From the NCBI GenBank assembly GCA_030549495.1, contig JAUIRK010000065.1, positions 506,001 to 570,000 of the forward strand: a stretch of 64,000 bases of DNA. The letters are read 5' to 3'. Below are positions 35,590-48,400 of the stretch, piece by piece (the stretch's first letter is position 1; each line of letters opens with the position of its first letter). A model generated the notes under the pieces. It was not told where the DNA came from. It did not search any database and worked only from the letters and a program-made list of their open reading frames with translations. The stretch comes from Nectonema munidae. Its lineage: Eukaryota; Nematomorpha; Nectonematoida; Nectonematidae. The translations under genes and the position numbers were made by a program.

Positions 35590-36766
35590 TGGGGCTAAAT
35601 GTCCGAGGACCAAACTAACATAAATCAAAGCATACGAGAAAAGAAAATCATTGCGTTTTTTTGAATATTTCTGTCTACAAATAAAATTCTGACAGCTGTC
35701 ACAAATAGATTAAGTACATTTTTAACAACTTAAACATTTTGTTTCGATACTATATTTTTATTATAATAATCAACAAATTTTCTTAAAAAAAGTGATTTGA
35801 TTATGTACAGTGTTACTTATAAAATTTAACAATCGAACATTATAAAAATATCTCTGCTCAAATATTAAGCAAATCGAATATTCTTTCTTTTAAACTGAAT
35901 AGATAATCAAAATATTCATTCCCAAATAACTATTGAAAAAAATTTCTTGACTTGAAAAATTAAAGTTTTCAAATGTTACAAAATGTAGCAAACGTAGTGA
36001 TAAAGATTAAGTGACTTTTGTTGAAATAAAATTGAAATTATTTTATTTATTATAAAGATTGAAAACTATTTTAAATAAATCTAAATGCAAATTAGACAGA
36101 AGCAGTGGTGTAGCCAAAAAAAGTTGATAGAAGGGGCACAATTTAAAAACAAAAAACTTGCGCAACATTATTTATACTTTCTTAATCCTTTCATTGGAGA
36201 AATTTTCAAAAACTGATATCGCATAAGACGCATGGGGGCACCATGCGGTACATAGGACTGTGGGCACGGCCCCTCATGCCCCAGCCTAGCTACGTCACTG
36301 GAGAGAAGAGAGCTGAATGAGATAGGAGAGCTTAACAAGAGAAGAGGGCTTGAATGAAATAAGAGAGCTTGAATGCGAGCATGAGTGAATGATTGAGTTT
36401 TAGCAGAGAAAGCGGAAGAGAAAACAGAGGAGAGAGAAAGAGAAATAGAATCACTTGACAGAAGATGAGAAAATCTAGCGTATCATCAACATGTGTTTGC
36501 CCAAAAATACTATAAAGAGGCGACACTGTGATAAACATTGCTGACTTATTGTGTGCATATTGAAGCAATGGATTATTATTATATAGCTCTCACGCATCGT
36601 CTGTAAAATATGTTCGATAGGAAAAATGCGATTATCATACATGTTTTATAAACAAGCAGCAACTCTTACTTATAGAAAATTATTGGGGGGCGAAGGTCAT
36701 TTTCGCCCCCCCCCCCCTGAAAACACATTGGGGGGGGGGGGGGCGACGTGCGCCCCTGTTCTACAT

Positions 36767-37226
36767 CCAGTAATCATACAAAGAAAATAATCCAACAAGC
36801 ATTAGCTCTTTGACTTCTCCTTTTCTGTTCGACACCTATAAATAGAAGATGGGTAGACAAACTGTCTTGCCAGACAAATGTGTCTGTGGCCGAAGTATAA
36901 TTTGAAAAATGCTATTTTAAACTACATATAAAATCTATGTGATTTAAAAGAAGTATCAAAACTTTTTTCTTCCATTTATTTTTCGACAAAAATCAAGATT
37001 AAGAAGTGAGAACTTGATCATCATGGCACCGTGTTATGTTTTATTAAAAAAGTTGTTTTACTTTCTTCTATTTTGAAGAAATTCGTCAAAAAAGACATAG
37101 ATGCTGCTTTTTCTTTTTGACTCTTTTTCACATGTAATTTTCATTTTTAAATGTTAATTAAATATAATTTTGTCTTATTTTAACAAAGTTCAAACTTAAA
37201 TATATTTTTATATAATTTATTCAAAA
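36767..37226. other. No gene seen
   Basis: AT-rich spacer. Confidence 0.4.
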
Positions 37227-37520
37227 ATGTTGTCACTTAAAAGTCGGTTCGAAAAAAGAAGAGTGGACTCAATAAAATATAAACGGTCTTCGGATTTTGT
37301 TTCAAGCAATATCGTAAAGTTTATGGAAGTATCGAACGAAACAGAAAAGTGGGAAAATGAGGAAATTTTGAATGGCAAGCAATTTCGTCACACGCCTTAC
37401 GTTGTAAACGATGTGGCTGAACGTGGAATAGCTCTTATTCAGAATTTTAATCTTGTTATCCCTAAGCAGGAAGTAGAAAATGAGTACTTGCTGCAGGATT
37501 TTCCTAAAGCTACCAAATAA
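37227..37520 (+). CDS. Fragment of a conserved repeated arthropod protein of unknown function
   Basis: A 97-codon open frame from ATG to TAA has normal-looking coding composition. Its central part, VVNDVAERGIALIQNFNLVI followed by PKQEVENEYLLQDF, resembles the C-terminal region of a multi-copy family known to me only as hypothetical proteins in invertebrate genomes, which carry a VND.AERG..LI..[FY]N motif. Intact members are several hundred residues long, so this is probably a truncated copy; whether the family is itself mobile I cannot say. No promoter or flanking exon was identified. Confidence 0.4.
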   Translation: MLSLKSRFEKRRVDSIKYKRSSDFVSSNIVKFMEVSNETEKWENEEILNGKQFRHTPYVVNDVAERGIALIQNFNLVIPKQEVENEYLLQDFPKATK

Positions 37521-38700
37521 CCCATATCACAACTTATTCAAATATAAATCAAAATGTCGATTCTTCTGTGATAAAATCTCTACTTTTATATTCGATTTTT
37601 TTTATTAAAATGTGATATTTATATAAAAATATTTTCCATTACCAAAAATTTTTTTTAATTTTTTTATTAAAAATTCTGTTAAATAATCTTTTATAATTTT
37701 AACATTTTCTGTATATGACAACATTTTGAAACTTACGCGCGCCAGCATTATTAAACTGTCAATTAATTAAAACACATTAAAAACGATTTAAATATGACAG
37801 CTCATGTCAAAATTAAAAATATTATTGGAATACTTATGAAATATTTTTTACATATGTACCATTTTCAAGTTGGCTAAATTTAGTGCAAACTTGGTTATAA
37901 ATATACAAACGTAATTTAGAAAATATACCACAATCTTTATGAAATTACTCTAAGTTGTCAATCAATGTCAAAAATATAAACTTCAAAATAAATTCTACTT
38001 GCCCAGTATTCATTCGCAAGCTATTTTCTAAAAAAACCAAATTTGTCGTTTATAAAATTTTCTTTTGCGCACGCTTTCAAGCCGCTTCGTTCTCTCGTTC
38101 CAGATAAATAGTTCACACTCAACATGATTGAACAATGTATAAGCTAAAAAATATATATATGTACTGTATAACCAAAAATTGATAGAAATGATTTTTTGAA
38201 AAACTGATTTTCAGGGATATATCACTAATTCAATTGACACTTCCAAATATTTTTTTAACCGTTTTGGTGAAAAAAATGAAACATCATAGCGAAATTAGTA
38301 AAAAGAAATAATTTTAAATTTGAAGGTTATTTCATCCTCAATCAAAATTTTGATTGCCGATTTTCAATCAACTAGCCATTTTTGAGATAAAAACGTCGTG
38401 TGTTTGGAACTGTAAAGAAATATAAATTTCCGAGAGTGTGCTTAATATGGAAGCCATGTATAAAGTTTCAAAAAATTTTAGGTACGCGGCATTTTTGTTT
38501 TGACTATTATTATTTGAATGATTGTTTAGTGTAATAAGACCAATAAAAGTCAAATTTGATTTGAAAATAATTTTTAGATATTGTGCATGGATGATTCACA
38601 ATAGAAAAGTGTATTTTACTTAAAATGCGGGTTTATTTGATGAATGATTTGCGAGTTTCAGTGCCCACACATACCTCTTATTAGGGCTAGTATGCGTTGA
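37521..38700. repeat. Region with inverted relatives of the 45-47 kb satellite
   Basis: Blocks such as ATATGACAGCTCATGTCAAA (near 37793) and ACATATGTACCATTTTCAAG (near 37852) are reverse complements of parts of the ~150-bp unit at 45.7-47.1 kb (GAGCTGTCATAT, CTTGAAAATGGGTA). They mark one or two decayed copies in opposite orientation. No coding sequence is evident. Confidence 0.5.
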
Positions 38701-38729
38701 AGGAGAATAATATTTCTTTAGTTGCAAAA

Positions 38730-39173
38730 TCTTTCCAAAATACTCCCCGTGATAAGTCATACTTTTTGTTAGAAAAAACCTCAAAACTACTGCACTTGAT
38801 ATAGTAGTTATACTTAAAAAATTTTTGCTCAAATTTGAAGAACATTTTTTTCATTATTACTGTATCGCATTCAAACGAAGAATAAAGACAGAATACAAGT
38901 TGTTTCAATCCAAGGAGCATTCCTTAACCCACTTGATGCCGAATACTCAATAAACGCACGAAGCAAGAGAAACCTGTGACAAAAATAATCATTTCAATAT
39001 AGAAAAATAAAAAGTCTAAAATGAATAAATTTAGGAGAAAGAACACGTTTTATTGAACAAATCATTTAATTAAGAGTAACGCGCTAAAAAATGAACACAT
39101 GATCCATGACTGGAACTTAAAAAGAAGCTAAAATTTTAAAAGATATTTTTAAATAAAAAAAAGATCCCCTTCT
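38730..39173 (-). other. 3' UTR and flank of the two-Ig gene, inverted copy of 56336-56715
   Basis: On the minus strand this runs GAAGAAGGGGATC, then a CGCGTTACTCTTAATTAA block, ATGATTTGTTCAATAAAAC, TTGAAACAACTTGTATTCT and TTTTGAGGTTTTTTCTA. All of these recur in the same order downstream of the plus-strand Ig gene. Confidence 0.8.
39049..39054 (-). terminator. Polyadenylation signal, two-Ig gene
   Basis: AATAAA on the minus strand, 120 nt after the stop. It is conserved at the equivalent place in the plus-strand paralogue. Confidence 0.8.
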
Positions 39174-39469
39174 TCAAACAACTTGAATCTGCGGTACGAT
39201 GATGTAATCGGTGCTAGGTAGAGTTCGGCACTGGAAATCGTAGTAGATTTGATCCCGGGTGATGTTCTTAATGGTGAGCACGCCCTCGTCATCTGCGCTG
39301 ATGTTCGGAGGAAGTTGCTTGCTCACGTCTTTCCCATTTTGGTCCATTACGCGCCAACTTCTTTCACAGTAGACTTTGGAGTCGCACGTGCAGTTGAAGA
39401 CCACGCCTTCGCCAGGCCCTTTGATTTTCACCTTCCTTGGCTTAACAGCATATTCGACTCTCACGTTGT
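39174..39469 (-). CDS. Two-Ig gene, last exon (second Ig-like domain)
   Basis: The acceptor on the minus strand is TTTAAG, giving NVRVEYAVKPRKVKIKGPGE, then VVFNCTCDSKVYCERSW, PPNISADDEGVLTIKNIT and a VPQIQVV end, with TGA at 39176-39174. It is about 60 % identical by eye to the plus-strand exon 56043-56335, with an identical splice position and phase. Confidence 0.85.
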
Positions 39470-42400
39470 CTTAAATACAGAGAACTCGTAAAAACGAACC
39501 TTTAAATCCCCTGAAAACTGTTCACTAAAAGTTACCCCTTTATAACGAAAGCCTCATTAGAACGAAAAAAACGAGTCCTTAGAAGACAATTTCGTTATAC
39601 CTAGTTCATCAAAATCATTCATTACTCCTTTTCATTCCATTTTGAAGCAGAGTGATGAAAACATCATAGTTGCAGCGCTCAATTAATGTGCCTCAAGTTT
39701 ACTGGATCGCTGAATACGTAGGAGAGAAATTTCTTACCCAGACCCAAAAAAATTATGCGCGTGTCAGCTAAAACACGCTAAAAGGAAACAGTGCATGAAC
39801 ATAAATGAAATATATTTTTAATTCACTACCTGCTTGCACCGGTAGTAATCATGCAGAAATCTTTTTGGCGAAAAGTGATCAGTCATTAACCCTTCAACTA
39901 AAACTTATATTGTATAAAATTGGCTAAACTACATCCCTTCAAGCTTCGTGACTTTTCCTAAAATGGCTAGCTGAATCATTTGATACCATTTTCATGGTAG
40001 TTGAATCCTTTCATGTCAAAAACTGTCAATCGAAATCAAATGTGCATTTTTAATAAAATTAAAAGGGCGGATAAAAGTCAATAAAGTCAAAACATTTTCT
40101 TAATATTTTTTCTGCCCAAAAAATACTTTTGAGTCGATTTCAAGTATATATGTGAGTTTTTTTAAGTTTTTGTTAGGTCAATAAAGTCAAAAATTATACA
40201 TAAAGTCAAAAAAACTATATATAGTCTTTAAAATGGTTTTTATTTCTTTAACTACAATCTATTCTATTACATAATCAAAATAAAAAAATGGAGAACAATA
40301 CTCAAGATTAAACCTCTTTTTGTAAGGTAAAATATTTTTGTAAATCTATGAAGTTTATGTAAATTGTTTATTAATTGTGCTATGAAAGTGAAATCATTCT
40401 CCAAAAATGTAGATGAGTTGATTAGCTCTGTAAAACTGCTCACTCGTAAAAATAAATTCAGAAAAAATTTGTTCAAACCAATTGGGTTTCCTCCGTGTCC
40501 TATTGTTACAAGATAGGCACGCTGGTTAAAGGCAGCAAACTATTATTCAGAAAACTTGCCAGCAATCAAAGAAATATTCAATAGAATTGAAAACGACGCA
40601 AGTATTTTTGTTAAGAGAGCAAGTGAAGCGATGAAGGTTTAGCCAGAAGCTTATTTGACATAAAGTCCAACTACTTTCAACTTTGTGAAATAGTAAAAAA
40701 ATTGCTTTCACCAAAGTTTTATATAAAAATTTCTTATCAAACATATTTAGATCTAAAGTTAAACAAAGACATCTCCATCAACCTACTTTTTTTGCAAAAT
40801 TGTCAGGCCACTTTTACGACAGTAGAGGTTCATTTTCTTTGACAAAATCTTTTTTAACTAAAGACAGAAATTTCAGACCTGAAAATGTTTCTAAATATAT
40901 TATATGTTATTTCAATGCAATATCTGCAAACAATACTTTTGAAGATTTATAATAAATTTTTTTTCTTCAAATTTTGTTAAAGTCAAAAAAATATTCTAAA
41001 AGTCAAAAATTCGAAAATGTAAAGTCAAAAATTTTAGGTCAAAATAATTCGCCCTATTCATAACATAATAATAAGGATACTTATAGGAACAAGCTAAAAT
41101 GTCCATTTGTGTTTTCTTTCAAGCTTTTTTCCCATTCATCAGCAAATTCTTCGCAAACTTGGATGTCGTTATCAAGAGAAACAAATTCTTCTTGTTCCAT
41201 CATATCACCAATTTGAAGCATTTAGCAGTAGACTCAATCAAATCTCCAAGCTAGTCCCTATTTCTTTGTTTCTCTTCTAAAGGTTGTTGAGTAAATAAAA
41301 AGCCACCTTTTTGAAACATTTCAAGACTGTGTTGACGTTCTTATTTCTGCATTGCTTATTGATAGAAAACTCTTCAGTTTTTTCGATCACAGACAAAACA
41401 GATCTTAAGTCGTTTCCAGTAGTTTTGTTTGAAATTATTTATGACTCCTTGATACAGTGGTTGAACCATTGGTGTCATGTTTGGTGGAAAAAAATTACTT
41501 TAATGTTTGAGAGTTGTAAGTTCTCTGGAGCAGCGTTGTCGACAAAAATAAGAGTGTGCCGTTTTTAATGGTAAAACTTTTTATTTAAAATTTCTACGAA
41601 TATTTTGCAAGTCAAGACTTTTTGATGGAATAACAACAGGCAAAGATTCAATTCTTATGTTTTTGAAAGATCTTGGACGAGCAGCTGAGCCAATAACAAT
41701 AGGTTTTTCTATACAACCCGCCATATTCGTAATGAGAACAACAGTAAGACGATCTTTACTTTTTTTTCTCCGGTTGAATCTTTTCCTCGAGCATTGAGGT
41801 TACGAGAAGGAAGAGCTCTGTAGAATAAACCAGTTTCATCTATATTATAGATGTCGTCTGGAGAATAGCCATCAATAATAATAGAAGGTGTACGCATTTA
41901 ACCCATGATAGCGTTTAAAATTTTTGAGCCCCCCTGGCGCTTTTTAAAAAATTCTTTTTTTTTATAGGTTAATAAAGAAAGAAAAATTTTTTTTTAAAAA
42001 AAACCCCCCCAAAAAAAAATACTTGCAAATGTGTACCAGGACCAAAGTTGTGAAACTTTTCATTCAAACATGATTTTTCTTTCAATATCTTTTTTCCTAT
42101 CAGAAAAGTTTTAAAATTCTGTTTATCCTTGCAAATTGAAAGCATACAGCCCGCGTATCACAATTGGCCAACCAAGAGTTACAGTGCGGTGGTCCGCAGA
42201 GTGTTTTTAACAAAATATTCAATGATTTAGAACTTGAGTTTTCAATTTCTACATCCCTTCTTACAGTCGATGCCTCAGAATTACCATCAGATCTTCAGCT
42301 GGAAATCATCGACTTACAAAATGATTGATTCTGTGATGAAAAACAACTTTTACTTAATTGATTGATTTTATACCGTGTTTCTAAATATTAATAAATAACT

Positions 42401-45400
42401 TCGCAGGTTTAGCACGACTTATCTTTGCAAGCAAATGTTTTCAGAAATGAATATTAATAAGTCAAAGAACAGAACAAGACTAACAAATGATCAGATAAAT
42501 ACAATTTTGACAATTCCTGCTGCTACGAGTTTAAGTTGTGATTTTGACAAATTGTTAAGAAGAGATGTCAAGTTTATGGAAAATCGCAAAAAAATTAAAA
42601 AAACTTGATTCAAACCTTTTTGATGTTTTTTAAATTATTTATTCTGCTATTGTTTCATAATAAGATTATGCGTGTTTTCTGAATCCTACGGGTTTTATCC
42701 GGCCCGCAAGAGCTGAAAATATTGGAAATGTGGCCCGCTAATGATTTAAGTTTGACACCTCTGTTCTAGTATATACTTTCTTTTTCCCACGTTGATATAT
42801 ATATACACACTTACATATTTGAGCCCTGAGAGGGTTGTAAAAATTTGCCCACATCTGCCGCGCATTTTATTATTCTGCACCTTAAATAAATCCGCTACCG
42901 CCCCGAACTTAAAATTTTAAAACGCGCTCTTACCATCCAATCCAACACAAAAGTACTTCATTTTGATAAAGATTATAATTCAAATACAACATAAATTGAA
43001 TTTAGCTTTTATTGTCTATAGCGCTGTTCAAAAAATCGAATATCAATGACGGTCTGGCTTTTTAAACTGATTCTGCAGACATAAAACATTACGCGCAACA
43101 ACAGAAAGTGTTGAAAATTGCTTCACTATAGCGTATTGTATGTGTTATGTCTAAAGAAAGAAATGGAGCTTTGCCGATGTAAGAGTGTCCGTGTGCGTGA
43201 TGTACTTACGGATGGTGGTACACTTTGAATGATCGGAAATGGGGAATTCGCAAATCCGAGCGAGTGGTCCGATATTTGATAGATAGCAAATCAAAAGCAT
43301 TCTGCAGTGTTAGCGAATCAAAAATTCTTAACCAAGTCAAGGTCCAATTAAATTGTGTCTCAAAATACGCTATCTCACCACCTGCATTTTGTGTAATGTG
43401 AATGTCTTACACTTGATGAGGAGTTGAGTCTTGACTCTTTCGCCGGTGGCCTTGTCCACACACTCGTACACGCCGATGTCCTGAGCAGAGAGAGGATCGA
43501 TGGTCAGGACGTTGGAATCCGCCTTCATGTGCTCAGTGGAGCCTTTGCTGACTTTGGACCAGCGCAGAGTGGAATTATCAGAGACTTTGGAGAAGCAGTA
43601 GAATTTTACAGGTTTTCCGAAGGTTTCATTTGTCTTCAAGACAATTCTGTACGGTACGATGCAAAGATTCAAAGGTTCTTTGGGAGTAGCTAGGGAAATG
43701 AAACGGTTTCATCAAATTAATCTTTCAAATAAAGAATTTTTCATAAAAAGAAAATATTTAAGCTGATTTTTTCACCACTTTATATTAAAGATCAGGTTAA
43801 TATATTGGTCTTACGATCCAATTTTACCGATGCCTTTTACTTTCAGGAGCGGATCCAGAACTTCTTTAGCCTGGGGTAGATTGGAGACGAAACTTTAAAA
43901 ATATTTTATAGCATACAAAGTTTTAATTCTCTTATCATATCATTTTAAGTTTGCATAATTATTGTATATTAAATATTTTGATAAAACAAAAATGTCTAAA
44001 ATTTTTATACTGCCAGTAATAATTTATATAAATTATTTAGCTGAACTCTTGAAAGAGGTCGGTGGGAGACGGCCCAGACTACCGTATAAAGCGTGGATGC
44101 CGAAGCTCATACAATTTTTTCAATGAAACCAAAGTACACCTTCAAACAAATTTATTTTTAAGACACGTATTTTCGACTCCACGAGCCTTTATCAAGTCAA
44201 AATACTTGATGTAGTAAAAATTGTTTAATGCAATTTGCTTATTTTTCAGTAATGTACAGCTTTTTAAAGTGAAAAAAGATTAAAACAAAGCAATTCTTAT
44301 GTTTAAAACTTGACATTGATATAAAACATTTTTTCAGCAAACAATTTTCGCTGAACGTTTCACGGTTAAAATTCTACATTAAGTTTGAGAAGGTTTAGGA
44401 AATTTGCTAAGGATAGGAGATTTCTTCCGAAAATTTGATTCAAAATTTCAATGGCCTAAAACTAGCAAACTCTCCTCCGTGTTATTAGTTCCTTTGAAGA
44501 TCTTTTCACGAATGCTTTTACTGGTGTTTCAAAAAGTTGAACGATTTTAAGTGATATCTGCATTTGATGAAATTGCAATTTCTTATCAGATATTTATTTA
44601 TTCAGAGATGTAGGTTTCTAAATTCTAGAACATCCCCGGTATTAGTTGCTTTTAAATCAGTTAAGTAAAAGGACTTTTTTGAAATATTAGATCAGTTGAT
44701 GAGAAATCAAGATTTTCTAAATCGCTCAGGATTCGTTATTAAGAGACAGATCCCGAAAAACTACGCCTGAATCAGTGTGTGTAAAAAATAGAAGAAATCT
44801 CGCTAAAGATCGAGATGTAATGAAATTTATAAAAAAAGAAGAAGGTATGAAGGAATGCTTATCTAGAAGTATTAGTCGAGCCGTAATATTAAAGCACATC
44901 ATACCGGGATCTCAGGAGTACTGATGCGACGATTATTCCGGATTTTTTCATGTTTCGGAATTGGAATCAATGCTACCTCCCGATATCTTGTCCAAATTAT
45001 TCAATTATTTTTGAAACATATTTTTTGCTAAATAAACAAAGTTAGCATTTTTTGTATAAGTCCATTGTTGACGCTTTTCTGATAAACCTTTTCATTCAAC
45101 ACTGTCTATAGACAAAAACTTTAAAACGAGCATTTAGAGAGGTCATTTTTCAAATGTTTCTTCTGATTGCGTCATGAATAGAAGGGAAAATAAGTAATAC
45201 TGTTAAAAGCGTGGTGAGTTTATGTTCGTTAAAGTGGAATTTTAAGTCATTTTCGGATTTATTATCGTTTTTTAATGTTTTTGACACTCGTGTAAAACGT
45301 TTTTATAAGGTAATTATTATATCATTTGTGTTAACCCTATAGTGCTGGGGGGGGGGGGGGGCGTTAAAAAAATAATTTAATTAAGGAATTTAATTAATAT

Positions 45401-48400
45401 TTTAATTATTTAAAATTTTTTAATTAAGGGAATAATCATATCCCTTCAAATTTTGTGACTTTTCCTAAAATCGCTAGCTGCATCTTTTGAAACCATTTTC
45501 ATGGTAGTTGAATGACCCTTTCATGTCCAAAACTGTCAATCAAAATCAAAAATTAAAATTTTTCAACATTTTATATAAAATATATGTGTTATACTAAATC
45601 GGCCATGCTGGTTTCATTTCTGGACTAATTTTTTGCGTTTAATTATAATATGACGTAGAGACTACAAGTCGATAACGAATTTGTAGTCAAAAAGATGGAG
45701 GTCCTATCGAGTTACATAAGTTACTGTAGAATGAAATATTTTGAGTGAATTATCGATTTTTTTGACAAGTTTTATTGATTTCATAAAAAATGAACATCAC
45801 CATTAAATTCTACATACTTGAAATGCATAAAAAACTTTTTATAAGAATAAAAATTTTAATTTTGACATGGGCTGTCATATTTAAATTATTTTGTCAGGTT
45901 TGACTAATTTTTTATAAAAAAAAAAGAAATATAACCAGTAAACACAGCCTACTTGAAAATGGGTATGTGTGTAAAATGCCATACAGGGTAAACTTCATCA
46001 TCTCCCTATACTTTCTATTAAACGTAATTCTCTAATTCAAAAACCGTGAATGATCCTTTCTTTTTGGGATAAATCAATTTTTTGACAGTTTTGATTAATT
46101 TTCATAAAAAAATAAATATCACCACTGAATTACGCATGCTTAAAAAAGGGGATATAAATGTGTAAAAAATTTTATATAATTATTTAGATAAAAAGTTTCT
46201 TTTTAAGATGAGCTGTCACATTTAGATCAATTTTTTGACCGTTTGATTGATTTTCATAAAAAATGAATATCACCACTGAATTCAGCATATTTGAAAATGG
46301 GTATAAATGTGTAAAAAACTTTATATAATTATTTAGATAAAATGTTTCTTTTTAAGATGAGCTGTCATATATAAATCAATGCTTTGATAACTTTAATTGA
46401 TTTTTATAAAAAAAAATGAATATCACCGCTGAATTCAGCATGCTTGAAAATGGGTGTACATGTGTAAATAACATTATATAATTATTTGGATAAAAAGTTT
46501 CTTTTTTGAGATGAGCTGTCATATGTAAATCACTTTTTTGACAGGTTTGAATGATTTTTATAAAAAAATGAATATCACCACTGAATTCAGCATGCTTGAA
46601 AATGGACGTGTAAAAAATATTATATAATTATTTAGAGTAAAAGCTTCTTTTTGATATGAGTTGTCACATTTAGATCAATTTTTTGAACGTTTGATTGATT
46701 TTCATAAAAAATGAATATCACAACTAAATTACGCATGCTTAATAATGGGTATAAATATGTAAAAAACTTTATATAATTATTTAGATAAAAAGTTTCTTTT
46801 TAAGATGAGCTGTCATATGTAAATCACTTTTTTGACAGGTTTGATTGATTTTCATAAAAAATGAATATCACCACTGAATTCAGCATATTTGGAAATGGGT
46901 ATACATGTGTAAAAAACTTTATATACTTATTTAGATAAAAAGTTCCTTTTTAAGATGAGCTGTCAAATATAAATCAATTTTTTGACAGGTTTGATTGATT
47001 TTCATAAAAAAATGAATATCACCACTGAATTCAGCATAGTTGAAATATATATGTAACATTAAAAATATTTACAAAAACTTATTAATATCTGAGAAAAATA
47101 GAGGGGGGGGGGGGCACTTTACGCCCCCATCACTTGAGCGGACAAATTTTGCCCAGCACTAATAGGGTTAAGTATGAGAATATAGAAAAGTTTTCATGTT
47201 TTCTTAATTTAATTGCTAATTAAATACACTTAGTTGATTTGTGAAATTTTTAAGATTCCGCATCATAATCAGAATCGTGCAAAACTTTAGAATCGTCTCA
47301 TCACTACTTCAGAGTAAAACTTTCCTTTCGGAAAATTAAACCATATGCTATTGACTTATGCGCCTAAAGTGAATCTACGACCTATGAAGGATAAACGACT
47401 TTACGTGCACATCCGGATGGCAGAGCGAAGAAGAAGAAAAACAAAAGAGAGAAGAACATGAGTACAACCAAAGAAATGAATGAGAAGGACAAATGAAATG
47501 AGAGCAAGGCAGACAATCATGTCTTTTCGACATAAATAGAAGTCGTGCAAAAGAAGTTAGTAAAACTTTATCATCAATACACTATTCACTATTTACAAAA
47601 AATGATAAAATGCTTTTTGCAAAAATCATTATTGCTCAGTTGACTTACACTTTTAATATTCGTTTGTGTTTCATGGTCTTGCTTTTCTTTTTGCAGTTTC
47701 AGCGATTTTGTCTTAGATTAGCTTCTTTTTTGCTTCTCTGTTCATACATTGAAAGTCTATATGGAATATAAGTGGAAATAGAAACAACGATTCCAACTAC
47801 GTCCATGCCCAGGTTTCTTATGAAATTTGTGTGCAAATCTTTTGATTCCTTTAAAGATGAATGAAATTTTATTTTCGCATCCTTTTTTAAATCTACTATA
47901 ATGATCTTACATGATATATTTATTATTATATTATTTTTTACTTACAAAAACAATAGTGTTTGCCTTTTTTATCATGATATATTGAAAATTGAACAGTTTT
48001 TCCATCCTCATATATTTTTTTCTAAAACATCAAGTTTTCTACGAAATTGTGATGCTGCTTGCTTACAAAATCTTTTTATCAAACCAGGATATGTCTCTTT
48101 CTTGAAAAAGTTCCCTTTCCATTATCTAACAAAAACTCAACAGTATTTTTATTAAAAAAATAGCTATCAGCAGTCTGATTCATTCCTGAATTGAATTTTT
48201 TTTCATTATTTAATTTACAAGCTCAAGAATACATTGATATCATAAATATAGTGATCATTACAATGAAAAATTTTTGACCATATTTTTCTTTTTTTACCTT
48301 TAATGAAAGTTTTAAGAGGGTATTTTTGTGAGAAAGATTTTCTTAAAATTTCTAGACAAATACTCAAATTGGAAACATGGTATTTATACTATACCTGTCA

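Larger units (their letters stand above)
33636..36758. mobile_element. 3.1-kb non-autonomous hAT-type element
   Basis: The ends are CAGGGGCGCACATCC (left) and, read inward from the right, CAGGGGCGCACGTCGCC. Inside each lies a second block, AAATTATTGGTGGGCGAA and AAAATTATTGGGGGGCGAAG, in inverted orientation. Perfect 8-bp flanks TTCTACAT define it. I see no transposase coding. The interior holds a younger 614-bp insertion, a SINE, 42-bp tandem repeats and long G/C runs near the right end. Confidence 0.82.

Noticed and set aside
43424-43693. Plus-strand frame over the first Ig exon
   Set aside because: It is a shadow of the minus-strand Ig domain, which shows the Cys-Trp-D.G.Y.C pattern.
45750-47070. 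CRISPR-like array
   Set aside because: Units are ~150 bp head to tail with no unique spacers, lie inside an inverted-repeat element, and the DNA is eukaryotic. It is a satellite.
47650-47690. Micro first exon MKHKRILK before a GTAAGT at 47640-47650
   Set aside because: No hydrophobic signal, and it ends in the wrong phase for the 43689 acceptor.
47906-48010. Alternative signal exon on the minus strand near a GTAAGT at 47939-47944
   Set aside because: The peptide before the donor is not a signal peptide and the phase does not fit the Ig exon.
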